A stretch of 64,000 nucleotides of DNA from Maribacter stanieri (lineage in GTDB: Bacteria > Bacteroidota > Bacteroidia > Flavobacteriales > Flavobacteriaceae), in NCBI RefSeq assembly GCF_900112245.1, contig NZ_FOYX01000001.1, positions 855,856 through 919,855 on the forward strand, in the 5' to 3' direction. A model generated the notes under the pieces. The model did not search any database. It had not been told where the DNA came from and worked only from the letters and a program-made list of their open reading frames with translations. A program made the position numbers and the translations under genes. Below are positions 20,247-29,947 of this stretch, in pieces; positions within the stretch are counted from its first letter, which is position 1; every line of letters starts with the position of its first letter.

Positions 20247-20572
20247 AATTCTAAGCTAAGCTTTACGCTCAACAGGGGTTTTAAGTATAGTACCAACGGT
20301 TATTAATAGATTTTTAGTACTATATGTCTAACGAAATTAGCCGTAAAGCGATATTCTAAATACTTATTGTTGTGAAAGAGGGATTTTTTGTCGTGTAAGT
20401 ATGATAATTAGTAGCCTCATTGTTCTAGATGGTACCGTTTAACGGATATTTTGAGAGTTTTATAGTGAAGTAATTACCATAGAAAGTAAGATGTTGAATG
20501 TGGAAAAAGTATACGCATAAAAAAAGTCCTGAAATACAGGACTTTATAATTTTATAAGTAGAAAAATTGGAT
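20247..20572. other. Intergenic stretch without a gene
   Basis: AT-rich. It holds the tatA terminator (20523-20545) and presumably the promoter of the downstream minus-strand OmpA gene, but no convincing TAnnTTTG element was found. Confidence 0.5.
20523..20545 (-). terminator. Terminator after tatA
   Basis: Stem AAAGTCCTG / CAGGACTTT around the loop AAATA. Read on the minus strand it is followed by a run of T, as expected for a gene ending at 20573. Confidence 0.85.
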
Positions 20573-20758
20573 TTAATCCTTTTTCTTTTCTTCTAATTGT
20601 TCATCTTCTTTGGATGCGTCTTTAAATTCTTTAATCCCACTTCCTAAACCTCTCATAAGTTCAGGGATTTTTTTTCCTCCGAATAATAGTAGTATAACCA
20701 CTACTACTAGAATTATTTGCGGGGCACCTATAGCTAAAAAAGTAGATAAAATTGTCAT
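20573..20758 (-). CDS. tatA: Sec-independent protein translocase TatA/TatE
   Basis: Protein of 61 residues, typical for TatA of this group. One membrane helix (about residues 12-28) is followed by the family hinge '[20 protein letters not shown]', where the Phe-Gly pair starts the amphipathic helix, and by an acidic/basic tail. TatA assembles at TatC to move folded proteins with twin-arginine signals across the inner membrane. The gene is single, with its own terminator and a candidate promoter; no tatC is nearby. Confidence 0.93.
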   Translation of the reverse strand: MTILSTFLAIGAPQIILVVVVILLLFGGKKIPELMRGLGSGIKEFKDASKEDEQLEEKKKD

Positions 20759-20783
20759 AAGACTATAATTTATGAATGGATTT

Positions 20784-20791
20784 CAAAGATA
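20784..20791 (-). promoter_or_regulatory. Candidate -7 element (TATCTTTG) for tatA
   Basis: Minus-strand TATCTTTG, an exact TAnnTTTG match, 25 bp before the tatA ATG. No -33 TTTG at the usual spacing. Confidence 0.45.
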
Positions 20792-21622
20792 CTAAAAAGT
20801 TATTAGTTTGGTGTTAATATTAAAGGCAAGTGAAATTTATTTACAATTCTAAATCCGAACCTCTTTTATTACTGTAAAATGGCTATTAAGAGCCTGTGAT
20901 TATTAACATAATACGTAGTGGTATATTTTTTTATTTAAAGGAAACGAGTTGATTTAATTCACATAATATTAGATATTAATTGAAAACAAAGAAAAATCTC
21001 ATGAGTTCCAGAGTTATAAGTACCTAAGTTGTTCGTTGTTAAATCATATACATGACCCAAATTGAATTGTGGATTTATTTGAAAACTTTTTTAATAACGA
21101 ATAACCACTTGAGGTAAGGTCGTGATTGCTGGCTGTTTTGTTGTGGTGCTTGTATTTAATAGTAAGAGCTTCTTAAATTTGTGCGCAATTGGAAGAAAAT
21201 TGCACATTATACCAATCACTTGTTTTATTGAAAGTAAATAAAATAACAACTTGAATTTCTCGGTTTTATAAATATTATTCTCATCAAAGTTGAATATACT
21301 TTATTGTAATAATAATACTTGCATCAACATATTCGCTACATAGAGCCATAATTTATAATTGCGTGATAAGATTTAGTCTGTATTCTGAATAAGTTTACTG
21401 TTTAAATATAAAATGATGAAAGATGCGCTTTATGTGTTGTGATATTTGAGCTCTCATTATAATTGTTGACAACAAACCTGGACTTTATCATGATAGCTTT
21501 TTAGGATAAAATTTAATTAATTTTACTGTAAACCAGAAAGCGTATAAAACTTAAGTTAAGAAAAATTGAACTAGTCTTTTTAATAATTACTTTTAAAGAC
21601 TGTCATAATTAAATTCTAAGTT

Positions 21623-21630
21623 TATCTTTG
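21623..21630 (+). promoter_or_regulatory. Candidate -7 element (TATCTTTG) before the M23 peptidase
   Basis: TATCTTTG, exact TAnnTTTG match, ending 5 bp before the ATG. A start about 7 bases after the element would make the transcript nearly leaderless, so either the message is leaderless or the match is fortuitous. Confidence 0.35.
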
Positions 21631-21635
21631 TTAGG

Positions 21636-22508
21636 ATGGCCAAGAAAAAAGTCAAAAAACGTAAAGAAATAAAACGAAAGTTACTTCATAAGTACCGTTT
21701 GGTAATATTGAACGAAAGTACTTTTGAAGAAAAGATATCATTTAAATTAAGCAGACTCAATGTTTTTGTAACAGGGTCTCTTTTTATGATTACTTTAATT
21801 TGCTTAACTACCTTGTTAATTGCTTTTACACCATTACGTGAATATATTCCAGGATATTCCTCAACGAGATTAAAAAGAGAAGCTACAGAGTTAACCTATA
21901 AAACAGACTCTCTAATTAGAACTTTAAACTATACCAATAGGTATTTAGATAACATACGTATGGTTTTAAAGGGCGACATAGAGAATACGGTAGTAAATAG
22001 AGATTCTCTATTTCAACAATTTAAATTAGATCCGGCATCTGTAGACCTTACCCCTATAAAGGAAGATTCCTTATTAAGAGCTGAAGTTGCGCTTGAAGAT
22101 AAGTACAATTTGTTTGAACGAACAATTGACAAGAAAAACCTGGTTCTATTTACACCCGTTTCTGGATCAATTTCAATGGATTTTAATCCAAATGAAAAAC
22201 ACTATGCTGTTGATATCACTGCCGTAACCGATAGTCCGGTAAAAGCAATTGCCAATGGTACAGTTATCTTTTCTGAATGGACAGCAGACACCGGTTATGT
22301 AATAATTATTGAACATGAAGGTGGTTTACTAAGTGTATACAAACATAATGGCTCATTATCTAAATATCAAGGGAATATAGTTAGAGGAGGCGAAGTTATT
22401 GCCGCGGTAGGGAATACCGGTGAACTTACCACTGGACCACACCTTCATTTTGAAATTTGGGACAATGGAACACCTATAGATCCTGTAAATTATATTGATT
22501 TTAATTAA
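21636..22508 (+). CDS. M23 family (LytM-type) zinc metallopeptidase, membrane anchored
   Basis: Protein of 290 residues. A very basic cytoplasmic N-terminus (MAKKKVKKRKEIKRK) is followed by one membrane helix (about residues 46-68), a coiled region, and a C-terminal LytM/M23 domain (about 175-288). The zinc ligands are present: His189 and Asp193 in 'HYAVD', and His269/His271 in 'GPHLHFE'. Such enzymes cut peptide cross-links of peptidoglycan during growth or division. The intact ligands argue for an active enzyme rather than an EnvC-type activator. The GH3 gene starts 6 bp after its stop, so the two are probably co-transcribed. Confidence 0.9.
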   Translation: MAKKKVKKRKEIKRKLLHKYRLVILNESTFEEKISFKLSRLNVFVTGSLFMITLICLTTLLIAFTPLREYIPGYSSTRLKREATELTYKTDSLIRTLNYTNRYLDNIRMVLKGDIENTVVNRDSLFQQFKLDPASVDLTPIKEDSLLRAEVALEDKYNLFERTIDKKNLVLFTPVSGSISMDFNPNEKHYAVDITAVTDSPVKAIANGTVIFSEWTADTGYVIIIEHEGGLLSVYKHNGSLSKYQGNIVRGGEVIAAVGNTGELTTGPHLHFEIWDNGTPIDPVNYIDFN

Positions 22509-22514
22509 AATTAA

Positions 22515-24020
22515 ATGTCTTTAAAGACCATTGCTGCTAAAATATTTGCGCATCGCATTGCCAAAAGAACGGAGAAGTGGGTGAGCAACCCTATTGAGAC
22601 TCAAGAAAAAGTTTTTAAAGAACTTATTTCTAAAGGGAGTACGACTAAATTTGGTAAAGATCACAAACTGAGTAAAATACAATCGCATAATGATTATATA
22701 GCCCAAGTTCCAATTAGGGATTATGAGGAACTTAAGGAATATGTAAGTTTAGCTGTCAATGGAGAAGAAAATATTTTATGGCCAGGTAAGCCATTATATT
22801 TTGCAAAAACTTCTGGTACAACTTCTGGTGCTAAATTCATACCAATTACTGAGGGTAGTATCAAAGAACAAGTAAAAGCATCAAGAAATGCAATTTTAAA
22901 TTATATACACGAAACTGGTAATGCAGATTTTGTATCTGGTAAAATGATTTTCTTGCAAGGCAGCCCTGTTTTACAAGAAAAAAACGGTGTCAAGCTTGGA
23001 AGACTTTCTGGAATTTCGGCACATTATGTTCCTAATTATTTGCAGAAAAATAGAATGCCAAGTTGGGAAACAAATTGTATAGAAGATTGGGAAACCAAAG
23101 TGAATGCTATAGTCGAAGAAACCAAGAATGAAGATATGACCGTAATTGCGGGCATACCTTCGTGGGTTCAGATGTATTTTGAGAAGCTGAAAGAAAATAC
23201 CGGTGAGTATGTTGGTGATTTATTTAAAAACTTTGAACTTTTTATTTATGGAGGTGTTAATTACGAACCATATAGAAAGAAATTCGAAACACTAATTGGA
23301 AGAAAAGTTGCCAGTATAGAATTGTTTCCTGCAAGTGAAGGGTTTTTTGCATACCAAAATTCCCAAAAGGAAAACGGAATGTTACTGTTGTTAGATGCAG
23401 GAATATTTTATGAATTTGTAAAATCTGATGAGTTTTTTAGTGAGCACCCTAAAAGAATTACTTTAAAGGATGTAGAAATAGGGGTAGATTATGTTATGAT
23501 AATAACTACCAATGCAGGGTTATGGGCGTATAATCTTGGTGATACCATTCGGTTTATTTCTACTTATCCTTTTAAAATAGTAGTTTCAGGGCGTATAAAG
23601 CATTTCATTTCAGCATTTGGTGAACATGTTATAGCCAAAGAAGTAGAAGAGGCAATGTTAGTAGCAACCAGTGCAACTGATGCTAGTGTAAGTGAGTTTA
23701 CCGTTGCACCACAAATTACGCCACAAGAAAATGAATTGCCTTTTCATGAATGGTTTATAGAGTTTGAAAAAGAACCTAGTAACATGGCCTTTTTTATTCA
23801 AGAATTGGACTTGGCGCTACAGAAACAGAACAGTTATTATTATGATTTGATAGTGGGTAAAGTTTTACAAACACTAAAGGTTACTCCAGTTAATAGTGGA
23901 GGGTTTTTAGAATACATGAAATCAATTGGGAAGCTTGGAGGTCAGAACAAAGTTCAGCGATTATCTAATGACCGTAAAGTGGTTGATGGTCTATCTAAAT
24001 TTAAGAAGCAAAACGGTTAG
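22515..24020 (+). CDS. GH3-family acyl-adenylate enzyme
   Basis: Protein of 501 residues related to plant GH3 acyl-acid amido synthetases, members of the adenylate-forming superfamily. The ATP/phosphate loop 'AKTSGTTSGAKFIPIT' lies near residue 96, a 'FPASEGFFA' segment follows near 275, and the 'YNLGDTIRF' motif with the catalytic Asp lies near 340. Plant members join amino acids to hormones such as indole acetate; the substrate of the bacteroidete proteins is not known to me. It stands between the M23 peptidase and the DUF6909 gene on the same strand. Confidence 0.85.
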   Translation: MSLKTIAAKIFAHRIAKRTEKWVSNPIETQEKVFKELISKGSTTKFGKDHKLSKIQSHNDYIAQVPIRDYEELKEYVSLAVNGEENILWPGKPLYFAKTSGTTSGAKFIPITEGSIKEQVKASRNAILNYIHETGNADFVSGKMIFLQGSPVLQEKNGVKLGRLSGISAHYVPNYLQKNRMPSWETNCIEDWETKVNAIVEETKNEDMTVIAGIPSWVQMYFEKLKENTGEYVGDLFKNFELFIYGGVNYEPYRKKFETLIGRKVASIELFPASEGFFAYQNSQKENGMLLLLDAGIFYEFVKSDEFFSEHPKRITLKDVEIGVDYVMIITTNAGLWAYNLGDTIRFISTYPFKIVVSGRIKHFISAFGEHVIAKEVEEAMLVATSATDASVSEFTVAPQITPQENELPFHEWFIEFEKEPSNMAFFIQELDLALQKQNSYYYDLIVGKVLQTLKVTPVNSGGFLEYMKSIGKLGGQNKVQRLSNDRKVVDGLSKFKKQNG

Positions 24021-24044
24021 TTTTAAATAACTAATTATAAATCG

Positions 24045-24052
24045 TAATTTTG
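24045..24052 (+). promoter_or_regulatory. Candidate -7 element (TAATTTTG) before the DUF6909-type gene
   Basis: TAnnTTTG match ending 13 bp before the ATG at 24066. It would serve as the promoter nearest to the polysaccharide locus that follows without gaps. Confidence 0.35.
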
Positions 24053-24065
24053 TTTGAAATCACCA

Positions 24066-25748
24066 ATGGGAAAAGCAATTACTACAACTAGGGCACAAGA
24101 GTCTACAAATGCAATAGAACGCATGTATATTACTATGCGTCATCTTTTTAATAGAGGTTTTTATAAACCTAACGGAGTTTCTGGTGAAGCTTTAAAAAAT
24201 GCATTGCTGCAATTGAGACCTGAAATTTACGGTTCGGTTGGTGAGGAGAAGGCTGAATTAAATGGTCTTATTTATGTGCTTGAAAGGTTACCAGAAGGTA
24301 TAGAACAGTGTTCGTTTATAAACCTGACTTCTGATGAAGGATATGGTATTTCTCATATTAATCCAATAATTCCACCTAAAAGAAGAAGAAATTGCTATCG
24401 TATAGACGAAGAGCAAATGAATATTGAGATAACCAGAGGTAGGTCTGATATCTATGATATTCTAACACACTTAACTTTTCTTTTCATTGAATCGGAAAAA
24501 ATTTGTAATCGTGTATTAATAACCGATACTAATAGAACCATTAGAGACTGGGCCAAACTAGAAAGTGCAGTTCAAAAGGATGAATTGACTCAAGCGGAAC
24601 GCGAAATTGCTCTAATACATACGGCAAACATTTTAGGAAGATCTTTTGAGGAAATTTTAGATGTCTATAAAAAATTCTCGACGAAGAATAATCCTGATCG
24701 TTTCTTAAATGTTATTTATTGGTTAGGTAAGTTGGCTTTAGATGAGGAAATCTCTGGAGAGAAAAGAGCCGTTACTTTTAGTGCATTACTAAGAGAAAGA
24801 CTAGGTCACCATATTCATGGAGAAAGGTGGGCTAATAATATTAAAGAGGTTTTAACCAAAAACAATCTTTTACATAGGCCTATTCATATCATTTCGGCCA
24901 ATATGCATAGTGTGATGAATTCATTGTTTGCCAAAGTTGCTTTAAAAAGTGAATTTCCAAATACAGATTCCTTAGAAATTTACGAGGCGCTAAGTAGTAC
25001 TGGCAATGCTGCACTTAGAAAAAAGGTTACTGATTTGGCAGAGAAAAACGGTATGATTTCTATGGATGATACCTCTGGAACTAATATTGATGTTCAAATT
25101 TTTGACACCGCTAAAATAAAAGTTAACAATTGCTCATATGAGTTTTCTGAAAAGGAGCTTGATAAGAAACCTGTTATATTCGTAATGGATTATGCATTTG
25201 GTGAGCAAGCGTATGAAACCATAGATGAGTTGTTAAAACCATATATTACTAAAAAGAACGCACCGTCTCTAATAAATGTGGACTCTGTTTCAATAATGGG
25301 GAAAGCAGGTATTCTAGAAGGTGGGAAAGGAGATTTAATGATTCCTTCTGCACATATTTTTGAAGGTACAGCAGATAATTATCCTTTTAAAAATGAATTG
25401 TGTGCTAAAGACTTTGAAGGTTATGGTTTAGAGGTTTTCGAAGGTACTATGGTTACTGTTTTAGGAACATCACTTCAAAATAAAGATATTCTTAAGTTCT
25501 TTCATAAATCAACTTGGAATGTAATTGGTTTAGAAATGGAAGGTGTGCATTATCAGAAAGCAATACAGTCAGCTTCTAAAATAAGAAAGAGTATAGGTGA
25601 AGATGTAAAAGTGCGTTATGCATATTATGCATCGGATAACCCATTAGAAACAGGAAGTACTTTAGCGTCTGGCGGATTGGGTACAACAGGAGTAAAGCCA
25701 ACATATCTTATTACAGATAAAATTTTAAAGCAAATATTTAATACATAA
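24066..25748 (+). CDS. Conserved flavobacterial protein (DUF6909-type) with nucleoside-phosphorylase-like C-terminus
   Basis: The ATG at 24066 is preferred over the TTG at 24054 and gives 560 residues. The N-terminal half matches a conserved flavobacterial family that I recall as DUF6909: 'RAQESTNAIERMYITMRHLF' near the start, then 'LTSDEGYG' and 'PPKRRRNCYRID'. No signal peptide, so cytoplasmic. The C-terminal third contains 'SIMGKAGILEGGKGDLMIPSA' followed by 'GTMVTVLGTS' and 'GLEMEG' (Glu490, Glu492). This order resembles purine-nucleoside phosphorylase/MTA nucleosidase folds, where an M-E motif binds the ribose. Function is not established. It ends 1 bp before the Wzz-like gene. Confidence 0.75.
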   Translation: MGKAITTTRAQESTNAIERMYITMRHLFNRGFYKPNGVSGEALKNALLQLRPEIYGSVGEEKAELNGLIYVLERLPEGIEQCSFINLTSDEGYGISHINPIIPPKRRRNCYRIDEEQMNIEITRGRSDIYDILTHLTFLFIESEKICNRVLITDTNRTIRDWAKLESAVQKDELTQAEREIALIHTANILGRSFEEILDVYKKFSTKNNPDRFLNVIYWLGKLALDEEISGEKRAVTFSALLRERLGHHIHGERWANNIKEVLTKNNLLHRPIHIISANMHSVMNSLFAKVALKSEFPNTDSLEIYEALSSTGNAALRKKVTDLAEKNGMISMDDTSGTNIDVQIFDTAKIKVNNCSYEFSEKELDKKPVIFVMDYAFGEQAYETIDELLKPYITKKNAPSLINVDSVSIMGKAGILEGGKGDLMIPSAHIFEGTADNYPFKNELCAKDFEGYGLEVFEGTMVTVLGTSLQNKDILKFFHKSTWNVIGLEMEGVHYQKAIQSASKIRKSIGEDVKVRYAYYASDNPLETGSTLASGGLGTTGVKPTYLITDKILKQIFNT

Positions 25749-25749
25749 A

Positions 25750-26745
25750 ATGAACGAGAATCAAATACCAGATAAACAGAATAGTTCCGACGAAATTGAT
25801 TTGGGGCAATTGTTTCAATTAATAGGCAATGGTTTTAATGCCATTTTTAATTGGTTTTTAAGAGTATTTCTATATCTAAAAAGAAATTTATTATTACTTA
25901 TTGTTTTAGTTGTTATTGGTTTAGCGATTGGGTATGGTCTAAATCAGATTATTTCGGAAAAGTATAAATCAGAGGTAATTGTTAAGCCTCAATTAGAAAG
26001 TAAAAACTATTTATATGACGTTGTAAATGAGATACAATCTAACATACAAGCAAAAGATACTTTATTTTTTAATACTATAGGAATTGATGATGTTGATTTT
26101 ACAGGTTTGAAAATTGAAATAGGTAGGGTAGCAGAGGCAAGCAATTCTGAAAGTGATTTAAAATATTTGGAGCTGCTACAAAGTTTTGAAAATACGGATG
26201 CAATTGCAGATATAGTTAGAGAAGAATTACAAAACAAAAGCTCTTTTAACCATAGAATTACTTTTTATTACAACAACGCTGCATTTGGTAAGGAGTTTGC
26301 AAAAAAGGTCTTAGATTATATTAACTCCAATTCATATTTTAACGGGCTATTAAAAATTTATAGAAATAACGCTCAGAATCGAATTGAACAGGATGAGAAA
26401 TTATTGAAACAAGTAGACGAAATTATAGTTAATTATACTAATGGTCTAGTTAAAAAAGGAAATAACACAGCAACAGATAAAATTATTCTTGATAACCAAG
26501 AGCAAGTAAATATAGCTGATATTTTTGAATACAAAACGGGATTGATAAGAGATATAGAAACTAAAAAACTAGAATTAGAAGAACGTACTGTGCCAGTAAG
26601 TGTAATTAACCTTGGAGAAACACAGGTAGAGCATAAATCCTTTTTTGGCAAGAGTATAGTTTTGATTCCTATTTTACTTGTTTTAGGGTTTTTCATATTC
26701 TCAGCACTCATTTATTTAAATAAGAAGGCAAAATCTTTAATGTAG
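25750..26745 (+). CDS. Wzz-like chain-length determinant / polysaccharide co-polymerase
   Basis: Protein of 331 residues with two membrane helices, one near residues 46-66 and one near 302-324. They flank a periplasmic, coiled-coil-rich domain. This is the layout of Wzz proteins, which set the length of O-antigen or capsule chains made by Wzy. It starts 1 bp after the preceding stop and ends 3 bp before rfbB, so it is the first polysaccharide gene of a tightly packed run. Sequence similarity to enterobacterial Wzz is low; the call relies on topology and context. Confidence 0.75.
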   Translation: MNENQIPDKQNSSDEIDLGQLFQLIGNGFNAIFNWFLRVFLYLKRNLLLLIVLVVIGLAIGYGLNQIISEKYKSEVIVKPQLESKNYLYDVVNEIQSNIQAKDTLFFNTIGIDDVDFTGLKIEIGRVAEASNSESDLKYLELLQSFENTDAIADIVREELQNKSSFNHRITFYYNNAAFGKEFAKKVLDYINSNSYFNGLLKIYRNNAQNRIEQDEKLLKQVDEIIVNYTNGLVKKGNNTATDKIILDNQEQVNIADIFEYKTGLIRDIETKKLELEERTVPVSVINLGETQVEHKSFFGKSIVLIPILLVLGFFIFSALIYLNKKAKSLM

Positions 26746-26748
26746 TTT

Positions 26749-27756
26749 ATGACAGACCAGCCATCTAACAACACAATTCTAATTACTGGTGGTGCTGGTT
26801 TTATAGGGAGCAATTTTATTGTTTACTTATTAGCGAAATATCCGAATATTAGAGTAGTTAACTTAGATAAACTAACCTATGCTGGAGACGTACACAATTT
26901 TAGTGAATTGAGGAGTAATCCTAATTACACTTTTATTGAAGGTGATATTTGCGATGCAACCTTAGTTTCAAAATTATTTCATAAGCATCAAATAAAGGGC
27001 GTAATCAATTTTGCCGCAGAGTCACATGTAGATAATTCAATTAGCTCTCCTGGGCAATTCATAAAGACCAATATCGAAGGTACTTTTATATTATTAGAGG
27101 CAGCTAGAAGCTATTGGAAAGGTAAAAATTATAGATTTCATCATATTAGCACAGATGAAGTTTATGGGTCTTTAGGTGAAAATGGGTTTTTTACCGAAGG
27201 GTCAAATTACCAGCCAAATAGTCCTTATAGTGCATCTAAGGCTTCATCTGATTTTTTGGTTAGAAGCTATCATCATACTTATAGTATGAACGTAGTGACC
27301 AGTAATTGTTCAAATAATTTTGGACCAAAACAGCATGATGAAAAATTAATTCCTACCATTATTAGATCAGCTATAAAAGGATTAAAAATTCCGATTTATG
27401 GCAATGGTAAGAATGTAAGGGATTGGTTGTTTGTAGAGGATCATTGCAAAGGAATAGATCTTATCTTTTTTAATGGCATAGCTGGTGAAACCTACCTTTT
27501 GGGAGGAAATAATGAATATGATAATTTAACGATAGCTGAAAAAATTTGTGAATTTATAGATACAAAAGTGCCCAAAAGCAATGGCAGTTACAGAGACCAA
27601 ATTAAATTTGTTGATGATCGATTAGGTCATGATTTTAGGTATGCCATTGATGCATCTAAAATTAAAAAAGAACTAGGTTGGAATGCTTTAGAAAGCTTCC
27701 ATACTGGTTTAGAGAAGACAGTTGACTGGTATTTAAAAAAGTATCAATCTAAATAA
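26749..27756 (+). CDS. rfbB: dTDP-glucose 4,6-dehydratase
   Basis: Protein of 335 residues, extended short-chain dehydrogenase. The NAD-binding 'GGAGFIGSN' is near residue 14, the catalytic 'STDEVYG' (Asp-Glu pair) near 132, and the Tyr-x-x-x-Lys in 'YSASKAS' near 158. It makes dTDP-4-keto-6-deoxyglucose, step two of dTDP-L-rhamnose synthesis. Followed 2 bp later by rfbA; rfbC and rfbD complete the pathway. Confidence 0.96.
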   Translation: MTDQPSNNTILITGGAGFIGSNFIVYLLAKYPNIRVVNLDKLTYAGDVHNFSELRSNPNYTFIEGDICDATLVSKLFHKHQIKGVINFAAESHVDNSISSPGQFIKTNIEGTFILLEAARSYWKGKNYRFHHISTDEVYGSLGENGFFTEGSNYQPNSPYSASKASSDFLVRSYHHTYSMNVVTSNCSNNFGPKQHDEKLIPTIIRSAIKGLKIPIYGNGKNVRDWLFVEDHCKGIDLIFFNGIAGETYLLGGNNEYDNLTIAEKICEFIDTKVPKSNGSYRDQIKFVDDRLGHDFRYAIDASKIKKELGWNALESFHTGLEKTVDWYLKKYQSK

Positions 27757-27758
27757 TT

Positions 27759-28619
27759 ATGAAAGGAATTTTACTTGCAGGTGGTACGGGATCGCGACTT
27801 TGGCCTTTGACAAAAGCATTAAGTAAACAGTTAATGCCAATTTACGATAAGCCAATGATTTATTACCCGTTATCTACGCTAATGATTGCTGGAATAAGGG
27901 AGATTTTAATAATAACGACACCAGATGATTTACCGTTATTCAAAAAACTACTGTCGGATGGTAAGCAATTGGGTTGTACATTTCAATATGCTATTCAGCC
28001 AGAACCAAAGGGTTTGGCCGAGGCTTTTATTATAGGTAAGGAGTTTATTGGAAATAGTAAGGTTGCTCTAATTTTAGGAGATAATATTTTTTATGGTAAT
28101 GGTCTGGAAAAATTATTAAAAGAAAATTCTAAGCCAGAAGGCGGTATAATTTATGGGTATCATGTAAATAACCCAAATAGATATGGTGTGGTTGAATTTG
28201 ATGAATTTGGAAAAGCTATTTCAATTGTTGAAAAACCTCAAATTCCTAAATCTAATTACGCTATTCCGGGAATTTATTTTTATGATAATAATGTAGTAAA
28301 GATAGCAGAGCAAATAAAACCGAGCAATAGAGGAGAACTGGAAATCACAGATGTAAATATTGCTTACTTAAATAAAGGTAACTTGAAAGTAAGTGTTCTT
28401 GATAAAGGAATTGCTTGGTTAGATACGGGCACCTTTAGTTCTTTGATGAACGCATCTCAGTTTGTGCAAGTAATAGAAGAACGTCAAGGTTTAAAAATAG
28501 GTTGTATAGAAGAGATAGCATATACCCAGGGCTTTATTAAAGCAAAACAACTGGAAAAGTTAGCTGAGCCGTTATTAAAAAGTGGATACGGAGAATATTT
28601 AATGCGCCTGATTAAATGA
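27759..28619 (+). CDS. rfbA: Glucose-1-phosphate thymidylyltransferase
   Basis: Protein of 286 residues with the nucleotidyltransferase signature '[11 protein letters not shown]' at residues 8-18, '[12 protein letters not shown]' after it, the metal-binding 'LGDNIFYG' near 109 and '[10 protein letters not shown]' near 223. It joins dTTP and glucose-1-phosphate to dTDP-glucose, the first step to dTDP-rhamnose. Its stop overlaps the rfbC start in ATGA, a sign of translational coupling. Confidence 0.96.
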   Translation: MKGILLAGGTGSRLWPLTKALSKQLMPIYDKPMIYYPLSTLMIAGIREILIITTPDDLPLFKKLLSDGKQLGCTFQYAIQPEPKGLAEAFIIGKEFIGNSKVALILGDNIFYGNGLEKLLKENSKPEGGIIYGYHVNNPNRYGVVEFDEFGKAISIVEKPQIPKSNYAIPGIYFYDNNVVKIAEQIKPSNRGELEITDVNIAYLNKGNLKVSVLDKGIAWLDTGTFSSLMNASQFVQVIEERQGLKIGCIEEIAYTQGFIKAKQLEKLAEPLLKSGYGEYLMRLIK

Positions 28620-29161
28620 AAATATTTGAATCAAAATTAAAAGGATGTTTAATCTTGGAACCCCAAATTTATCAGGATGAACGAGGGATGTTTTTTGAGG
28701 TATTCAGAAAAAATGAATTGGAGTTCTTTTTAGGTTATAATATTGATTTTGTTCAAGAGAATACCTCTATTTCTAAAAAAGGGGTTTTACGTGGGTTGCA
28801 CTACCAAAAAGAACTAGGAGCCCAGGCTAAATTAGTTTCCGTCCAAAGAGGAGAAGTAATAGACGTGGTGGTTGATTTAAGACCAAGCAGTGAAACTTTT
28901 GGGCAGCATATTAAGGTAAATCTATCTGATCAAAACCGTAAAAGCCTTTTTATACCAAAAGGTATGGCTCATGGTTTTGTAACACTTTCCAACGAAGTAA
29001 TTTTCACTTATTTATGTGATAGTTATTACGACCCAGAATTGGAATCGGGCATTTTATATAGTGATCCAGATTTAAGAATAGACTGGAGCTACCCGATTTC
29101 AAAACTAATTGTCTCAGAAAAAGATATGCTTCTACCTAGTTTCAAAGATTTCGAAAAATGA
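28616..29161 (+). CDS. rfbC: dTDP-4-dehydrorhamnose 3,5-epimerase
   Basis: Protein of 181 residues, cupin fold, normal length. The family segments '[11 protein letters not shown]', 'VLRGLHYQ' (with the catalytic His) and '[13 protein letters not shown]' are present. It epimerises C3 and C5 of the 4-keto sugar. ATGA overlaps join it to rfbA upstream and rfbD downstream. Confidence 0.96.
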   Translation: MKIFESKLKGCLILEPQIYQDERGMFFEVFRKNELEFFLGYNIDFVQENTSISKKGVLRGLHYQKELGAQAKLVSVQRGEVIDVVVDLRPSSETFGQHIKVNLSDQNRKSLFIPKGMAHGFVTLSNEVIFTYLCDSYYDPELESGILYSDPDLRIDWSYPISKLIVSEKDMLLPSFKDFEK

Positions 29162-29928
29162 AAAAAGTATTAGTAACAGGAGCCAATGGCCAACTAGGTC
29201 AATGTTTGCAAAAAATAGCCCCTTCATATAAAGAATTGAATTTTAAATTTAACAGTTCCAAGGAGTTAGATATTACTGATATTTTAGAAATCGAAACAGC
29301 ATTTGTAAAGGGCAATTTTGATTATTGTATCAACTGCGCCGCATATACTAATGTAGAACAAGCTGAGAAAACACCGGATATTGCTTACAAGGTAAATGTA
29401 GAAGGTGTTAAGAATTTAGCTAATGTTTGTAAAAGTTATAACACAACCTTAATACACATTTCTACCGATTATGTCTTTGATGGTGAAAAAGATGAACCGT
29501 ATACTGTTAAAGATGTACCTAATCCAATTAATGAATATGGTAAATCTAAATTACTAGGTGAAAAGCATATTCAAGAGATAATGGACAATTATTGTATTAT
29601 AAGAACATCTTGGTTGTATTCTGAATTTGGTAAGAATTTCTATACTACTATTTTAAAAAAGGCTAAAGCTGGAGAAAATCTTTCGGTTACCGATGAACAG
29701 TTGGGTTGTCCTACTAATGCTAATAATTTGGCATTGCATATAATAAGGAAGTTGACTCAGAATAATATCTGCGGTATTGAACACTTTACGGATGGATATT
29801 CCTGTACATGGTTTGATTTCGCCAGAGAGATATTAATTGAGCATGAATTACAGATGATGGTTCAATTACACAGAGATAAGAATTATCGTACTTTTGTTAA
29901 AAGACCAGTAAACAGTGTGCTGAAATAG
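29158..29928 (+). CDS. rfbD: dTDP-4-dehydrorhamnose reductase, C-terminally shortened
   Basis: Protein of 256 residues. The NADPH site 'GANGQLGQCL', the 'STDYVFDG' motif near residue 102 and the 'YGKSK' Tyr-x-x-x-Lys near 129 are intact, as is 'RTSWLYSEFG'. It reduces dTDP-4-keto-L-rhamnose to dTDP-L-rhamnose. Typical homologues run about 280-300 residues and continue past the 'KRPxNSVL' segment with a helix that ends in a Trp-containing stretch. Here a TAG follows immediately after 'RPVNSVLK', so about 25-30 residues are missing. The catalytic core is complete, so activity may remain. Confidence 0.9.
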   Translation: MKKVLVTGANGQLGQCLQKIAPSYKELNFKFNSSKELDITDILEIETAFVKGNFDYCINCAAYTNVEQAEKTPDIAYKVNVEGVKNLANVCKSYNTTLIHISTDYVFDGEKDEPYTVKDVPNPINEYGKSKLLGEKHIQEIMDNYCIIRTSWLYSEFGKNFYTTILKKAKAGENLSVTDEQLGCPTNANNLALHIIRKLTQNNICGIEHFTDGYSCTWFDFAREILIEHELQMMVQLHRDKNYRTFVKRPVNSVLK

Positions 29929-29947
29929 CATTTAATAAATCTGAATT

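Larger units (their letters stand above)
20759..21635. other. Long AT-rich intergenic stretch (877 bp)
   Basis: No open frame with family-like content on either strand, and no tRNA. Only the candidate promoter elements at its two ends (20784-20791 minus, 21623-21630 plus) can be supported. A decayed gene or an unrecognised small RNA cannot be excluded. Confidence 0.5.
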
